From NCBI GenBank assembly GCA_017463865.1, contig JAFTOI010000036.1:1-55856 (forward strand): a stretch of DNA of 55,856 nucleotides, in the 5' to 3' direction. Shown one piece after another: positions 41,482 through 49,710 of this stretch (position 1 is the stretch's first letter; the number at the start of each line of letters is the position of its first letter). The position numbers and the translations under genes were made by a program. The notes under the pieces are model-generated. The model saw nothing but the letters and a program-made list of their open reading frames with translations. It searched no databases and was not told where the DNA came from. Origin of the DNA: Clostridia bacterium. Its GTDB lineage: Bacteria; Bacillota; Clostridia; Oscillospirales; CAG-272.

Positions 41482-42726
41482 TCAGCGCGCCTCCGGCTTG
41501 CGCTTCACCAGCGCCCCGATGCGGGCGACGCAGTCAGCATAGCGTGTGTCGTCACGGATGGGATCTAGCCACGCCGGGTCGTATCCGTTCCACGGGCGGT
41601 CGGACGTGAGGAAGCGGTACTGATCCACCGGGCCGATGCCAATGCTCCAGCCGAAGGGCACGAGCTGATGCTGGATGAAAAGATGCTCCTCCTCAAGCTC
41701 GTCGAAGAAGCGGTGCTCGGTACGGCAGACGATGCGGTCGAGCGCCGGGCAGGAGGAACGCAGCTCGGTGCCGTCGGGGAGAGCCATGGCGCGCTCCATC
41801 AGCGCCACGGTGTCCTCAAGCACCGTGAATGCCCCCTCCCGATCGCCCGTCGCCGCGCGGGCGGCGGCGTACTGCATCCCCAGCTCAGTCAGCGACACGC
41901 ACCACAGGTCGACCTCGCCATTACCCGAGATGGGGTGCGCCGAATCGGGCGTGACGCGGCGGATGTTGTGGATGAGGGTGATGCAGGTCTCGGTCATCCA
42001 CAGCAGATGCTCGGCAGAGGGCGCCTTGGTGTGGTCGCGCCAGGTCGCCTCGTCGAAGAGCTCGAGCAGCAGGGTCATCATCAGCTTGTGCTGGCGGAAA
42101 TCCTCCAGCTTATCCCATTCGCGGCGGTATTTGTAGCGCCGGGCGCGGAGGTGATCCTCCGACAGGTCGATATCGGTGGCATTGTCGGTGATGAACGCCT
42201 CGACATGCGCGTCATCCTCGATGGCGGCCAGCGTCTCGATCATGCTGCTCTTGATCCATTTGTTGGTGCAGTCACGCAGGAGATAGGCGCCGAAGCCGCG
42301 CAGCTCCGCCATGACGGAGGCATCCTTCCACGCGGTGCCGCCGGTGATGTCCCGGAAGAGGCGGTAGTAATCGGTGCTCATGCCCTCTCGGTTCATCATG
42401 TCGGGGTAGTCGCGGCGGAGGGTGCGGAGGTCGGTGATGATCGCCTCCGGGTCGGGCGATTTTACGCGCAGTGCAGCGCCCAGCCGCTCGAGCAGTGCGC
42501 GGAAGGCTTTGACAGTCTCCTCCTCGGCCATGCCGAGCAGAGCGTCGAGCGTCACCGAGAAGGTGCGCGCCAGCACGGGCAGCAGCTCGATGTCGGGGTA
42601 GGTGCCGCCATTCTCCCAGCGGCTGACCGTCTGAAAGGAGACGCCCAGCCGCTCGGCCAGCTCCTCCTGCGTCAGGTCGAGCACGCGGCGGTATTTGCGG
42701 ATGTTGTCGCCAATGATGAGTTTCAT
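41482..42726 (-). CDS. XRE-family regulator with large C-terminal domain (paralogue 2)
   Basis: A 414-residue protein. Residues about 5-65 form an HTH_3 domain ([43 protein letters not shown]). The C-terminal 340 residues are helical and lack obvious catalytic motifs; they may act as a sensor. The overall size, the HTH sequence and the RWENxxxxPDI stretch match the other two HTH proteins in the window. Start ATG 42724-42726 follows GAGGATAAC. It has its own promoter with two adjoining palindromes between the -10 box and the start. Confidence 0.78.
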   Translation of the reverse strand: MKLIIGDNIRKYRRVLDLTQEELAERLGVSFQTVSRWENGGTYPDIELLPVLARTFSVTLDALLGMAEEETVKAFRALLERLGAALRVKSPDPEAIITDLRTLRRDYPDMMNREGMSTDYYRLFRDITGGTAWKDASVMAELRGFGAYLLRDCTNKWIKSSMIETLAAIEDDAHVEAFITDNATDIDLSEDHLRARRYKYRREWDKLEDFRQHKLMMTLLLELFDEATWRDHTKAPSAEHLLWMTETCITLIHNIRRVTPDSAHPISGNGEVDLWCVSLTELGMQYAAARAATGDREGAFTVLEDTVALMERAMALPDGTELRSSCPALDRIVCRTEHRFFDELEEEHLFIQHQLVPFGWSIGIGPVDQYRFLTSDRPWNGYDPAWLDPIRDDTRYADCVARIGALVKRKPEAR

Positions 42727-42741
42727 GTTATCCTCATTTCT

Positions 42742-42764
42742 CCGTGGCCACGGGGTAATTTACC
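42742..42764. promoter_or_regulatory. Two adjoining palindromes upstream of HTH paralogue 2
   Basis: CCGTGGCCACGG (42742-42753) directly abuts GGTAATTTACC (42754-42764). Both lie between the -10 box and the start codon, a typical place for autorepression. Confidence 0.5.
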
Positions 42765-42773
42765 GGTGTCTAT

Positions 42774-42802
42774 AGTATACCGCACGGCACAGAAAAACGC
42801 AA
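42774..42802 (-). promoter_or_regulatory. Promoter of HTH paralogue 2
   Basis: Minus-strand TTGCGT (42797-42802) and TATACT (42774-42779), 17 bases apart. Confidence 0.7.
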
Positions 42803-42831
42803 TAACGCATATTGAGAGAATTATTCTTAGT

Positions 42832-43923
42832 TCACGAGAGTTTTTCGGCATGTGCACGCAGTGTCTCTTCGATCTGTCGGAAGCGCACATCCTCGCGGAT
42901 GAAATCGTAGCCCTTCCAGCCAAGGCCGGTCAGGCGGTTATTGCAGGCGTTGCCCTTGTAGTTTTTCGTGCTTGCGCCCGGATTGGTGGACAGCCGATCG
43001 ACCAGCAGCGCAGTGTACGGCTTGACGTCTTGGTTCGCTTCCACCGCCCGAACAGCATATCTCGCGCAGTTCTCCAGCGCCGCCAGCGCCCCGTCGGCGT
43101 TTTTCAGCTCGGCATACTGAATGGCGATGATGGTATAGCGATAGGAGATATCGTGGGCATAAAACCCGACGTTGCCATCCGAGAAAAGATGCAGCCAGAA
43201 GCCGATAATGGCCTCGTTCAGCCGGATGCGCTCCTCGCGGGAATATTCTCCCTGGGTACTCATCCGCCCGATGGCCAGCGTCGCCAGCTGGATCAGCGCG
43301 ACCAGATATTCCTGCGTAGCCTTCACCCCCTCTTCCCCATCCAGCACAGAGGAAACAAGGTCATCCCGCGTCGTGTACATACTGCCCCCCATTTTCGCAT
43401 AGCGGAGGGCGTTCTCCCGGTCGCCGATCGAGTCATAGGTATAGCACAGCCGCTGGATCGCATCCTCGCGCAGCTCGGTATCCTTCGATTCGTCGAGGAT
43501 CCGCTCACCGAGGGCGATGATCCGCTCAGCCTCTTCGGGCGGGCAAGGGTGGTGCGCCCGACGGTTGATGGCGTTCATCAGCCCCGCCATCACGCGGCAG
43601 TCGGTGGGCATCTCGGCGTAGGCCGCCTCCCACAGGGCAAGATTTTTCTCGTTCTCGCCGGCGTTTTTGAGCCGATGGCTCTCCGTCTGCCAGGCCTTCA
43701 CCGTCTCGTCGATCCGCGCCTGGCCGACGTTCAGCAGATCGTCGATCGTCACCCCGAAATAGAGCGCGATCGCCGGCAGCAGCGAGATGTCGGGCAGCCC
43801 CTCGCCGCGCTCCCATTTCGAGACAGCCTGCGCCGAGATGCCGAGGTGGTCGGCCAACTGCTCCTGGGTGACATTCTTCTTCCTGCGATACTCGCGCAGA
43901 GTCGCTTGCAGGTCAATGTTCAT
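42832..43923 (-). CDS. XRE-family regulator with large C-terminal domain (paralogue 3)
   Basis: A 363-residue protein: HTH_3 domain at about residues 5-65 (REYRRKKNVTQEQLADHLG, ISAQAVSKWERGEGLPDISLLP) and a helical C-terminal region with tetratricopeptide-like features (YDSIGDRENALRYAKMG, ALENCARYAVRAV). Nearest in style to paralogue 1 at 23986-25146. Start follows AAGGAGGAACAAAC. The promoter at 43970-43998 is followed by a 14-base perfect palindrome, so it probably controls itself. It is followed on the same strand by paralogue 2. Confidence 0.78.
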   Translation of the reverse strand: MNIDLQATLREYRRKKNVTQEQLADHLGISAQAVSKWERGEGLPDISLLPAIALYFGVTIDDLLNVGQARIDETVKAWQTESHRLKNAGENEKNLALWEAAYAEMPTDCRVMAGLMNAINRRAHHPCPPEEAERIIALGERILDESKDTELREDAIQRLCYTYDSIGDRENALRYAKMGGSMYTTRDDLVSSVLDGEEGVKATQEYLVALIQLATLAIGRMSTQGEYSREERIRLNEAIIGFWLHLFSDGNVGFYAHDISYRYTIIAIQYAELKNADGALAALENCARYAVRAVEANQDVKPYTALLVDRLSTNPGASTKNYKGNACNNRLTGLGWKGYDFIREDVRFRQIEETLRAHAEKLS

Positions 43924-43947
43924 GTTTGTTCCTCCTTAAAGATGAAG

Positions 43948-43961
43948 GATAAGCGCTTATC
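43948..43961. promoter_or_regulatory. Perfect 14-base palindrome, operator candidate for HTH paralogue 3
   Basis: GATAAGCGCTTATC lies nine bases downstream of the -10 box and before the ribosome binding site. Confidence 0.6.
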
Positions 43962-43969
43962 TTGGCTAT

Positions 43970-43998
43970 AGTATAGCAGATTTTCCCCGCCGCCGCAA
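43970..43998 (-). promoter_or_regulatory. Promoter of HTH paralogue 3
   Basis: Minus-strand TTGCGG (43993-43998) and TATACT (43970-43975), 17 bases apart. Confidence 0.7.
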
Positions 43999-44084
43999 GA
44001 ACCGCACTGTTGGTTTTCGGTTGGATTTTTCAACGGGTGGTTTAGTTTTGAATGAACCTATTTTTATACAACGTAAAATTGATT

Positions 44085-44189
44085 CTGTAGGGGCTGCCCT
44101 ATGTGGCCGCCCGCAACGAAACGACGACAAACCGTTTTATCTGGAATAATTTGTTTGGAACGGGCGGCCACATAGGGCCGCCCCCACAG
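44085..44189. mobile_element. MITE-like inverted-repeat element
   Basis: Two 29-base arms (44085-44113 and 44161-44189) are inverted copies with two mismatches and enclose 47 AT-rich bases. The arms contain GCCCTATGTGGCCGCCCG. A direct repeat GATT sits immediately outside each arm (44081-44084 and 44190-44193), as expected of a target-site duplication. No coding frame is inside. From memory, similar 'gggcggccacatagggccgcc' repeats are abundant in gut Clostridia. Confidence 0.75.
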
Positions 44190-44270
44190 GATTATTATTC
44201 GGTAACAAATAAATTTTGTATATTTCTTACCAAATAATTACCGCTGCCGCGCCGAAATAACCGCCAAATC

Positions 44271-44299
44271 TTGACAAGCGCTTCGTTTTGGCGTATAAT
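44271..44299 (+). promoter_or_regulatory. Consensus SigA promoter of PHP gene 2
   Basis: Perfect TTGACA (44271-44276) and perfect TATAAT (44294-44299), 17 bases apart. Confidence 0.9.
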
Positions 44300-44329
44300 C
44301 AAACCATCGCCAACGAAAGGATGCACACT

Positions 44330-45301
44330 ATGATCCGCTATCTTCTCCCCCGCGAGGGCCGCTTCTACCGCGCTAACCTCCACAGCCACAGTACCGACTC
44401 GGACGGGCACTTCACCCCCGAGGAGCTGGTCGAGGGCTACCGCGCGCACGGCTACTCAATCCTCGCCATCTCCGATCACAACAAATTCATCGACCGCTCG
44501 GCCCTCTGCCGCGACGATTTCCTCGTGCTCAACAGCTACGAGTTCAATCACGCCCCCTACGCGCTGCGCGGCCGCTCGGTACATATGGGGCTGATCGCCC
44601 GCTCGCCCGCCATCACCGAGGCGCCCGAGCTTCTCAACTTTGCCTCGGTTCCCGAGAGCACATCCGACGCCGCCTTCACCGCCGCCATCAACGAAAATGT
44701 CCGCCGCGCCAGCGAAGCCGGCTTCATGCCCATCTACAACCACATGCGCTGGTCGCTCGAGAACGAGGCCGACCTCCTCGGCTACGAGGGGTTCTGGGGC
44801 ATGGAGATCTTCAACTACTTCAGCGAGGTGCTGGGCATCGAGGAGTTCAATCTCCCCGCCTACCTCGCCAAGCTACGCCGCGGCGAGAAGATGTGGGCGA
44901 TCATGGCGGATGACAACCACAATTTCGCCGGCGAGCGCGCCGCGCGCATGGGGCTAACCTCCCCGTGGGATCTCTCCTTCGGCGGCTTCATCGACATCAA
45001 GGCGCCTGATCTGGGGTATGAGACCATCATCGCCGCCCTCGACCGGGGCGACTTCTACAGCTCGATGGGGCCAACCTTTGAGGCGCTGTACATCGAGGAC
45101 GGCGTCCTGCACGTCCGCTGCTCACCGGTACGCAGCATCGCCATCTCGACCATGAACCGCAACGGCAACCAGTCGCGCGGCCACCGCAGTATCACCATCA
45201 CCGAGGCAGCATTCGAGCTGCGCGAGGATGTCGGCTTCGTGGTGGTCAACCTCACCGACGAGCACGGCCTGCACGCCGTTTCGCAGCCTTATTGGCTCTG
45301 A
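44330..45301 (+). CDS. PHP domain metal-dependent hydrolase, paralogue of 30552-31562
   Basis: A 323-residue PHP-fold protein. Metal motifs are RANLHSHSTDSDG (residues about 14-26), AISDHNKFID and MADDNHNF. Both PHP proteins share the opening 'P..G.FY.AN.H.H...SDG..(T/S)PEE' and a beta-rich C-terminal domain (here RSITITEAAFELREDVGFVVV). The substrate is unknown. It starts after GAAAGGATGCACACT, has a consensus promoter and is followed by an alpha/beta hydrolase gene eight bases downstream. Confidence 0.84.
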   Translation: MIRYLLPREGRFYRANLHSHSTDSDGHFTPEELVEGYRAHGYSILAISDHNKFIDRSALCRDDFLVLNSYEFNHAPYALRGRSVHMGLIARSPAITEAPELLNFASVPESTSDAAFTAAINENVRRASEAGFMPIYNHMRWSLENEADLLGYEGFWGMEIFNYFSEVLGIEEFNLPAYLAKLRRGEKMWAIMADDNHNFAGERAARMGLTSPWDLSFGGFIDIKAPDLGYETIIAALDRGDFYSSMGPTFEALYIEDGVLHVRCSPVRSIAISTMNRNGNQSRGHRSITITEAAFELREDVGFVVVNLTDEHGLHAVSQPYWL

Positions 45302-45309
45302 GGTGTGCT

Positions 45310-46248
45310 ATGATCTGGGTTTTATCGGCCCTCCTGCTCCTCGTGGCCGCCGTGCTGATCGCCACGCGCTGGGCGTTCAACCGGGCATTCGCCCCGCCCA
45401 AGGGGCTTGATCCCCTCGCCCTGCCTAAGGGGGAGCAATACGAGCGCGGCCGCGACCGCATGGAGGCGCTGATCGCCGAGATGGCCGCCATCCCCTACGA
45501 GGGCGTCACGATCAAAGCGCGGGACGGCGTCAAACTCTTCGCGCGCTACTACCACGTCCGCGACGGCGCGCCGCTGCAGATCCAGATGCACGGCTACCAC
45601 GGCAGCGCGGTGCGCGATTTCTGCGGCGGCAACAAGCTGGCCCGCGAGGCCGGGCACAACACGCTGGTGGTCGATCAGCGCGCACAGGGGAAGAGCGGCG
45701 GCCGCGCCATCACCTTCGGCGTGCGCGAGCGCCTTGACTGCCTCGACTGGATCGCCTATGCAAATGCACGCTGGAACTGCCCACCCATCGTCCTCTCGGG
45801 CGTCTCGATGGGGGCGGCGACCGTGCTGATGGCGGCGGGGCTCGACCTGCCCGCCAATGTGCGCGCCGTCGTGGCTGACTGCCCCTATTCCTCGCCCGAG
45901 GCCATCATCGCCAAGGTCTGCGGCGAGATGGGCCTGCCGCCGAAGCTGGCCATGCCGTTTGTGCGGCTGGGCGGCCTGCTCTGGGGCGGCTTCGACATCC
46001 GCACCGCCGCGCCGGTCGATGCGGTGATGACCGCCAAGGTGCCAATGCTGCTCATCCACGGCGAGGACGACCGCTTCGTCCCCTGCGAAATGAGCCGCGA
46101 GATCGCCGGCCGCGCCGGCAATCACATCCGCCTCGAGACCTTCCCGGGCGCCGGGCATGGGCTCAGCTTCATCGAGGATTTCCCGCGGTACCGCGCGGCG
46201 GTGGAGCAGTTTCTCGCCGACTGCGGCGTGGAAATGGTGACAAAATAA
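45310..46248 (+). CDS. Membrane-anchored alpha/beta hydrolase
   Basis: A 312-residue protein with an N-terminal membrane anchor (IWVLSALLLLVAAVLIATRW) and a serine hydrolase domain. The nucleophile elbow is SGVSMGAA, the acid is in LLIHGEDDRF and the histidine in GAGHGLSF, giving an intact Ser-Asp-His triad. LQIQMHGYHGS is the oxyanion region. It resembles the YqkD/S33-like hydrolases of Firmicutes, often of unknown substrate. Start follows GAGGTGTGCT. It is probably co-transcribed with the PHP gene. Confidence 0.85.
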   Translation: MIWVLSALLLLVAAVLIATRWAFNRAFAPPKGLDPLALPKGEQYERGRDRMEALIAEMAAIPYEGVTIKARDGVKLFARYYHVRDGAPLQIQMHGYHGSAVRDFCGGNKLAREAGHNTLVVDQRAQGKSGGRAITFGVRERLDCLDWIAYANARWNCPPIVLSGVSMGAATVLMAAGLDLPANVRAVVADCPYSSPEAIIAKVCGEMGLPPKLAMPFVRLGGLLWGGFDIRTAAPVDAVMTAKVPMLLIHGEDDRFVPCEMSREIAGRAGNHIRLETFPGAGHGLSFIEDFPRYRAAVEQFLADCGVEMVTK

Positions 46249-46252
46249 AGAA

Positions 46253-46286
46253 AGCCGACAGGACACATGTCCTGTCGGCTCTTTTC
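46253..46286. terminator. Bidirectional terminator
   Basis: A perfect 12-bp stem (46253-46264 with 46269-46280), loop ACAT, then CTTTTCG. It lies between convergent genes. Confidence 0.87.
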
Positions 46287-46292
46287 GTTCGC

Positions 46293-47024
46293 TCAATCCT
46301 GCGCATCGAGCGTGCGCAGATACTTGATGCAGCGGCCGACCTCCTCGGCGCCGGTCGGGTCGCAGCCCTCGCTCTCGACGACCATGCCGAAGCCCAGCTC
46401 GATCGCCTTCTTGCGGACGGCGGCGACGGGTGCGGTGCCCTCGCCCAGCGCCAGTCCCTTGGTCTTGGTACCGTCCTTGAGGTGAATGTAGCGGATACGG
46501 TCACGCAGGCGGGTGATGGTCTCGACCGGGTCGAGGCCGGCGACGTACGCCCAGTAGGTGTCGATCTGGAACTCGACCTGGGTGCGCTTTTCGAGCTCGG
46601 TGTGGGTCAGGATGCCCCAGCTATTGAGCTCAAACTCGCGGGCGTGGTTGTGATAGCCCAGCGCGATGCCCTCAGCAGCCAGCTTGGGCTGAACGTCGTT
46701 GAGCAGGTCGATGAATTCATCCAGTTTCTCGGGGGTGCTGAGATCGGCGCCGGGGATGATGATGTTCGGGTTGCCGATGGTCTTGTGGTAGCGAATGGTC
46801 TCGGCGAGGTTGTCGGGGGTCAGCTCCTTCCAGCCGGTGTGGGTGGAGCTGACGGTGAGGTGATAGCGGTCGAGCATGTTGGCGACGTCCTCGGCGCTGT
46901 GGCCGAAGAAGCCGGCGGGCTCGACCGAGGTGTAGCCCAGCTCGGCGACGATGCGCAGTGCGCCCTCGAAGTCGTCCTTGGTGATGTCGCGGAGGCTGTA
47001 GAGTTGGATACCGTAGTTTGCCAT
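46293..47024 (-). CDS. Sugar phosphate isomerase/epimerase
   Basis: A 243-residue xylose isomerase-like TIM barrel (GIQLYSLRDITKDDFEGAL at the start, then GYTSVEPAGFFG, GYHNHAREF, FQIDTYWAYVAGLDP, YIHLKDGT and VVESEG). The Glu, His and Asp residues of the metal site are present. It is shorter than and only distantly similar to the enzyme at 33001-33849. It lies 18 bases downstream of the moxR operon membrane protein, on the same strand, so it is probably in that transcript although its function seems unrelated. Start follows AAAAGGAGAAACCACC. Confidence 0.85.
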   Translation of the reverse strand: MANYGIQLYSLRDITKDDFEGALRIVAELGYTSVEPAGFFGHSAEDVANMLDRYHLTVSSTHTGWKELTPDNLAETIRYHKTIGNPNIIIPGADLSTPEKLDEFIDLLNDVQPKLAAEGIALGYHNHAREFELNSWGILTHTELEKRTQVEFQIDTYWAYVAGLDPVETITRLRDRIRYIHLKDGTKTKGLALGEGTAPVAAVRKKAIELGFGMVVESEGCDPTGAEEVGRCIKYLRTLDAQD

Positions 47025-47042
47025 GGTGGTTTCTCCTTTTTG

Positions 47043-48491
47043 TTAGCTAAAGTATTCCTGCAAAATCCTGCAGGTCAGCTCGAGCGCGCGGGTCACATCC
47101 GCGGGGTCGGGAGAGCGCTCGGCGTAGTTGATGGTCTCATAGACGGCGGTGATCTCATGCAGCTCGTCGTGGCGGCCGCGGGCGCGCACTTTTTGCTCGA
47201 TGCGGCGGGGGGTATCGGCGCGGAGCAGCGGGAAGACGGGCTGGGCGCGCAGGACGGCGGCGAGGACGGCGTAGGCATAGGTCAGCTTGGCTTCATCGGT
47301 GGGGTAAGCGTTCAGCTGGCTGCGGAAATCGCGCCAGCCCATGCGGGAAACGCTTTTGCCGATGGTCGGCTCGGCCGGCTTGAGTTTCTTGCGGACGTCG
47401 CGGTAGCTGACCTCGACGCCCTCATCGTGGGCGCGGTAGTAGATGCGGGTCGACGCGCCGAAGAGCCAGTCGATGAAGGCCGAGAAGCGCAGCCAGAGCG
47501 CGTGCAGCCAGCGGCGGACCAGGGCATTGTGCCGCAGGGCGAACCAGAGGATGACGAAGATGATGCCCAGTACGAAGAGGAGCATCAGCAGGTAGTTGAG
47601 CATCGGGCTTTCGTCCCCCTGCACCAGATACCGGCGGAGCATGCCCATGACCTCCTCGGTCGATTCGTACTGATACTGGCTGCCCGCGCTCCCCTCGTCG
47701 GCAAACATGCCGCGCAGGAGCATGAAGAGCAGCATGCGCCCGACCATCATGCCGCCGCCGACGATGATGGTCAGCACGGCGCAGACGCCGAGGAAGATCA
47801 GCCCCAGCCACAGGACGGCGGTGACGCCGCCCATACGGGTTTCGCGCGGGACGTCGGGCAGCGAGAGCGTGTTCAGCTCCCGCTCGAGGGCAATCTGGTT
47901 GAGCAGCAGCGCGGCGCAGACGGCGAAAACAAAGAGGCTGAAGGCCGAGATACCGCCGCCGCCCAGCATAAAGCCGATGAGGAAGAGGGCAACATAGGTC
48001 ATGCAGGCCCGCATCGACAGGACACGGGTGTAGGGATAGAGCCGGGTCGCACTGCCGATCAGCATCAGCACGGCGGCAGCGGCCCCTGCGGTGCTGGGAA
48101 AGACCGAAAACTGGTCGTACAGGTAGTCGGTGCTGTTGGCGGCGACAAAATAAAGATAGCGGTCGACAAGCCTTGGCAGCAGGAAGAGTACCAGCGTGGC
48201 CGCCCCCCAAACCGGGAGCGCGAGGCCGATGTGGTAATATTTGTGCTTTTTCTCATAGCCGCCGCCCTCCTTGGGGCGGCTGTAGCGCAGGAGGCGGCAG
48301 ATCAGCTCCTGCAGGCCCCAGCCGGCGGCAAAAAAGAGGATCGTCCCGGCGATGCGCACAAAGGCATTCGCGTGCGGCATATTGGCGAAGAGCATGGTCG
48401 CAAAGGGCGCCGCGACCATGCAGACTGCCATCATGGCGGCAAAGTCCATCCAGCTGGCGCCGGTGGGGTGGAGGCGATTGTTTTTTTCCAT
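47043..48491 (-). CDS. Multi-pass membrane protein with DUF4129-like C-terminus
   Basis: A 482-residue protein with about nine hydrophobic segments up to residue 325 and a cytoplasmic or exposed helical C-terminal part (LTYAYAVLAAVLRAQPVFPLLRADTPRRIEQKV, then ELHEITAVYETINYAER) that resembles the DUF4129 tail found in transglutaminase-type partners of MoxR-DUF58 systems. No transglutaminase Cys-His-Asp core is visible. Third gene of the moxR-DUF58 operon. Start ATG 48489-48491 follows AAGGAGGCCGCC. Confidence 0.72.
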   Translation of the reverse strand: MEKNNRLHPTGASWMDFAAMMAVCMVAAPFATMLFANMPHANAFVRIAGTILFFAAGWGLQELICRLLRYSRPKEGGGYEKKHKYYHIGLALPVWGAATLVLFLLPRLVDRYLYFVAANSTDYLYDQFSVFPSTAGAAAAVLMLIGSATRLYPYTRVLSMRACMTYVALFLIGFMLGGGGISAFSLFVFAVCAALLLNQIALERELNTLSLPDVPRETRMGGVTAVLWLGLIFLGVCAVLTIIVGGGMMVGRMLLFMLLRGMFADEGSAGSQYQYESTEEVMGMLRRYLVQGDESPMLNYLLMLLFVLGIIFVILWFALRHNALVRRWLHALWLRFSAFIDWLFGASTRIYYRAHDEGVEVSYRDVRKKLKPAEPTIGKSVSRMGWRDFRSQLNAYPTDEAKLTYAYAVLAAVLRAQPVFPLLRADTPRRIEQKVRARGRHDELHEITAVYETINYAERSPDPADVTRALELTCRILQEYFS

Positions 48492-48501
48492 GGCGGCCTC
48501 C

Positions 48502-49704
48502 TTAAATTTTGTAGTACACTTCAACGTCGGGGGGGATGTTCATGACGTTGTTGTGGGCGGTCGTGACGTAGAAGATCAGCGAGATCCCCTTTGCGCGCAG
48601 CAGCTCGTGTACCTGCAGCATCTGCTGGTCGATATAGGCGGTGACCAAGATCAGGCTGCCCTCCTCGGCGTAGGCATGGGGATGCTCGACGATATGCGCC
48701 AGCAGCTGATCGACATTGACCGAATAGCGCATCGGCAGGGCGGCCAGCACGCGCAGGGCGGTCAGGGTGTCGCGGCGGCCCTCATAGACCGGCGTCATCA
48801 GCACCTTCGCGCCGACGCCTTCCTCGTCGACCGGGACGGACTCGGGAAATCCCTCAGGCGAGGTATTGACGATCAGCCGCATGGGCAGGTTGGCGGCGGC
48901 GACCCGGTCGAGGATCGACGCGCAGACGGTGATGCACTGCTCAATGGCGGCGGGGTTGGACGGGATCTCAGGGTCTCGCTCGGCACCGCGCGACTGCATG
49001 TTGAGGATGAGGTTGAAGCGCTCGCGCAGGGTGCGTTCCTCGATGTTGACAAGCAGGCTGCCGTGGGCGGCGGTCTGCTTCCAGTTGATGCGGTTCATCG
49101 GGTCGTTCGGTGTATACTCCCGCGCGCCGCAGATGCGGAGCGGGTCGGAGATGGTGCAATGGTTGCGCACAACGTCGCCCGAGAGGTAGCGCGACACGGT
49201 GAAATTGCCCTCGAGGTCGATGGCGCTGGGCAGCACGACGAGGGTCGCGGTCTCGCCGTTCTCGGCGGCGGCGTCGACACGGCGGGAGTTTGTCGCGACG
49301 CCCAGCACATCCGCCGAGACCAGCAGCAGACTATCGAGGTGATAAATGCCCCGCGTCAGACAGCGGACGCGCCAGCGGCGGCTGATCTCGCTGCTGCCGG
49401 GCAGTGCGAAGATAGACTGCAGATGCTGCACCTGCCGTGTCGTGCGGCGGCCGGTCTTCTCGTCGGTGTCGTAGAGGATGAAGGCGAGGCCGTCGGGCAG
49501 GTCATCCTCGACCTTGAGATAGGGCAGCGGGAGGCGCTTGGTATTGCGGACCTGCTCAAAAAGGTAGACATCCTCGCCGACGAAGGCCTCGGTCGCGCTG
49601 AGCCTGGTCTCGCACTTAAGCTCCTCAAAGCTGCGCTTGCGGTAAAGCCGCGCCTGCCAGACAAGGACGAAGAAGATCGCGGCAAATATAGCGATGAAGA
49701 ACAT
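48502..49704 (-). CDS. DUF58 domain protein
   Basis: A 400-residue membrane-anchored protein with one or two N-terminal hydrophobic segments (MFFIAIFAAIFFVLVWQARL), a beta-rich extracytoplasmic stretch (about 30-180) and the DUF58 domain with CGAREYTPNDPMNRINWKQTAAHGSLLV, its hallmark. DUF58 proteins resemble von Willebrand factor A domains and work with MoxR ATPases in assembling or maturing protein complexes. Located six bases after moxR. Confidence 0.9.
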   Translation of the reverse strand: MFFIAIFAAIFFVLVWQARLYRKRSFEELKCETRLSATEAFVGEDVYLFEQVRNTKRLPLPYLKVEDDLPDGLAFILYDTDEKTGRRTTRQVQHLQSIFALPGSSEISRRWRVRCLTRGIYHLDSLLLVSADVLGVATNSRRVDAAAENGETATLVVLPSAIDLEGNFTVSRYLSGDVVRNHCTISDPLRICGAREYTPNDPMNRINWKQTAAHGSLLVNIEERTLRERFNLILNMQSRGAERDPEIPSNPAAIEQCITVCASILDRVAAANLPMRLIVNTSPEGFPESVPVDEEGVGAKVLMTPVYEGRRDTLTALRVLAALPMRYSVNVDQLLAHIVEHPHAYAEEGSLILVTAYIDQQMLQVHELLRAKGISLIFYVTTAHNNVMNIPPDVEVYYKI

Positions 49705-49710
49705 AGGCGC

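Noticed and set aside
41668-43971. 767-codon plus-strand frame across both HTH genes
   Set aside because: It spans two genes and their intergenic promoter on the other strand, with no start signal; it is an antisense shadow.
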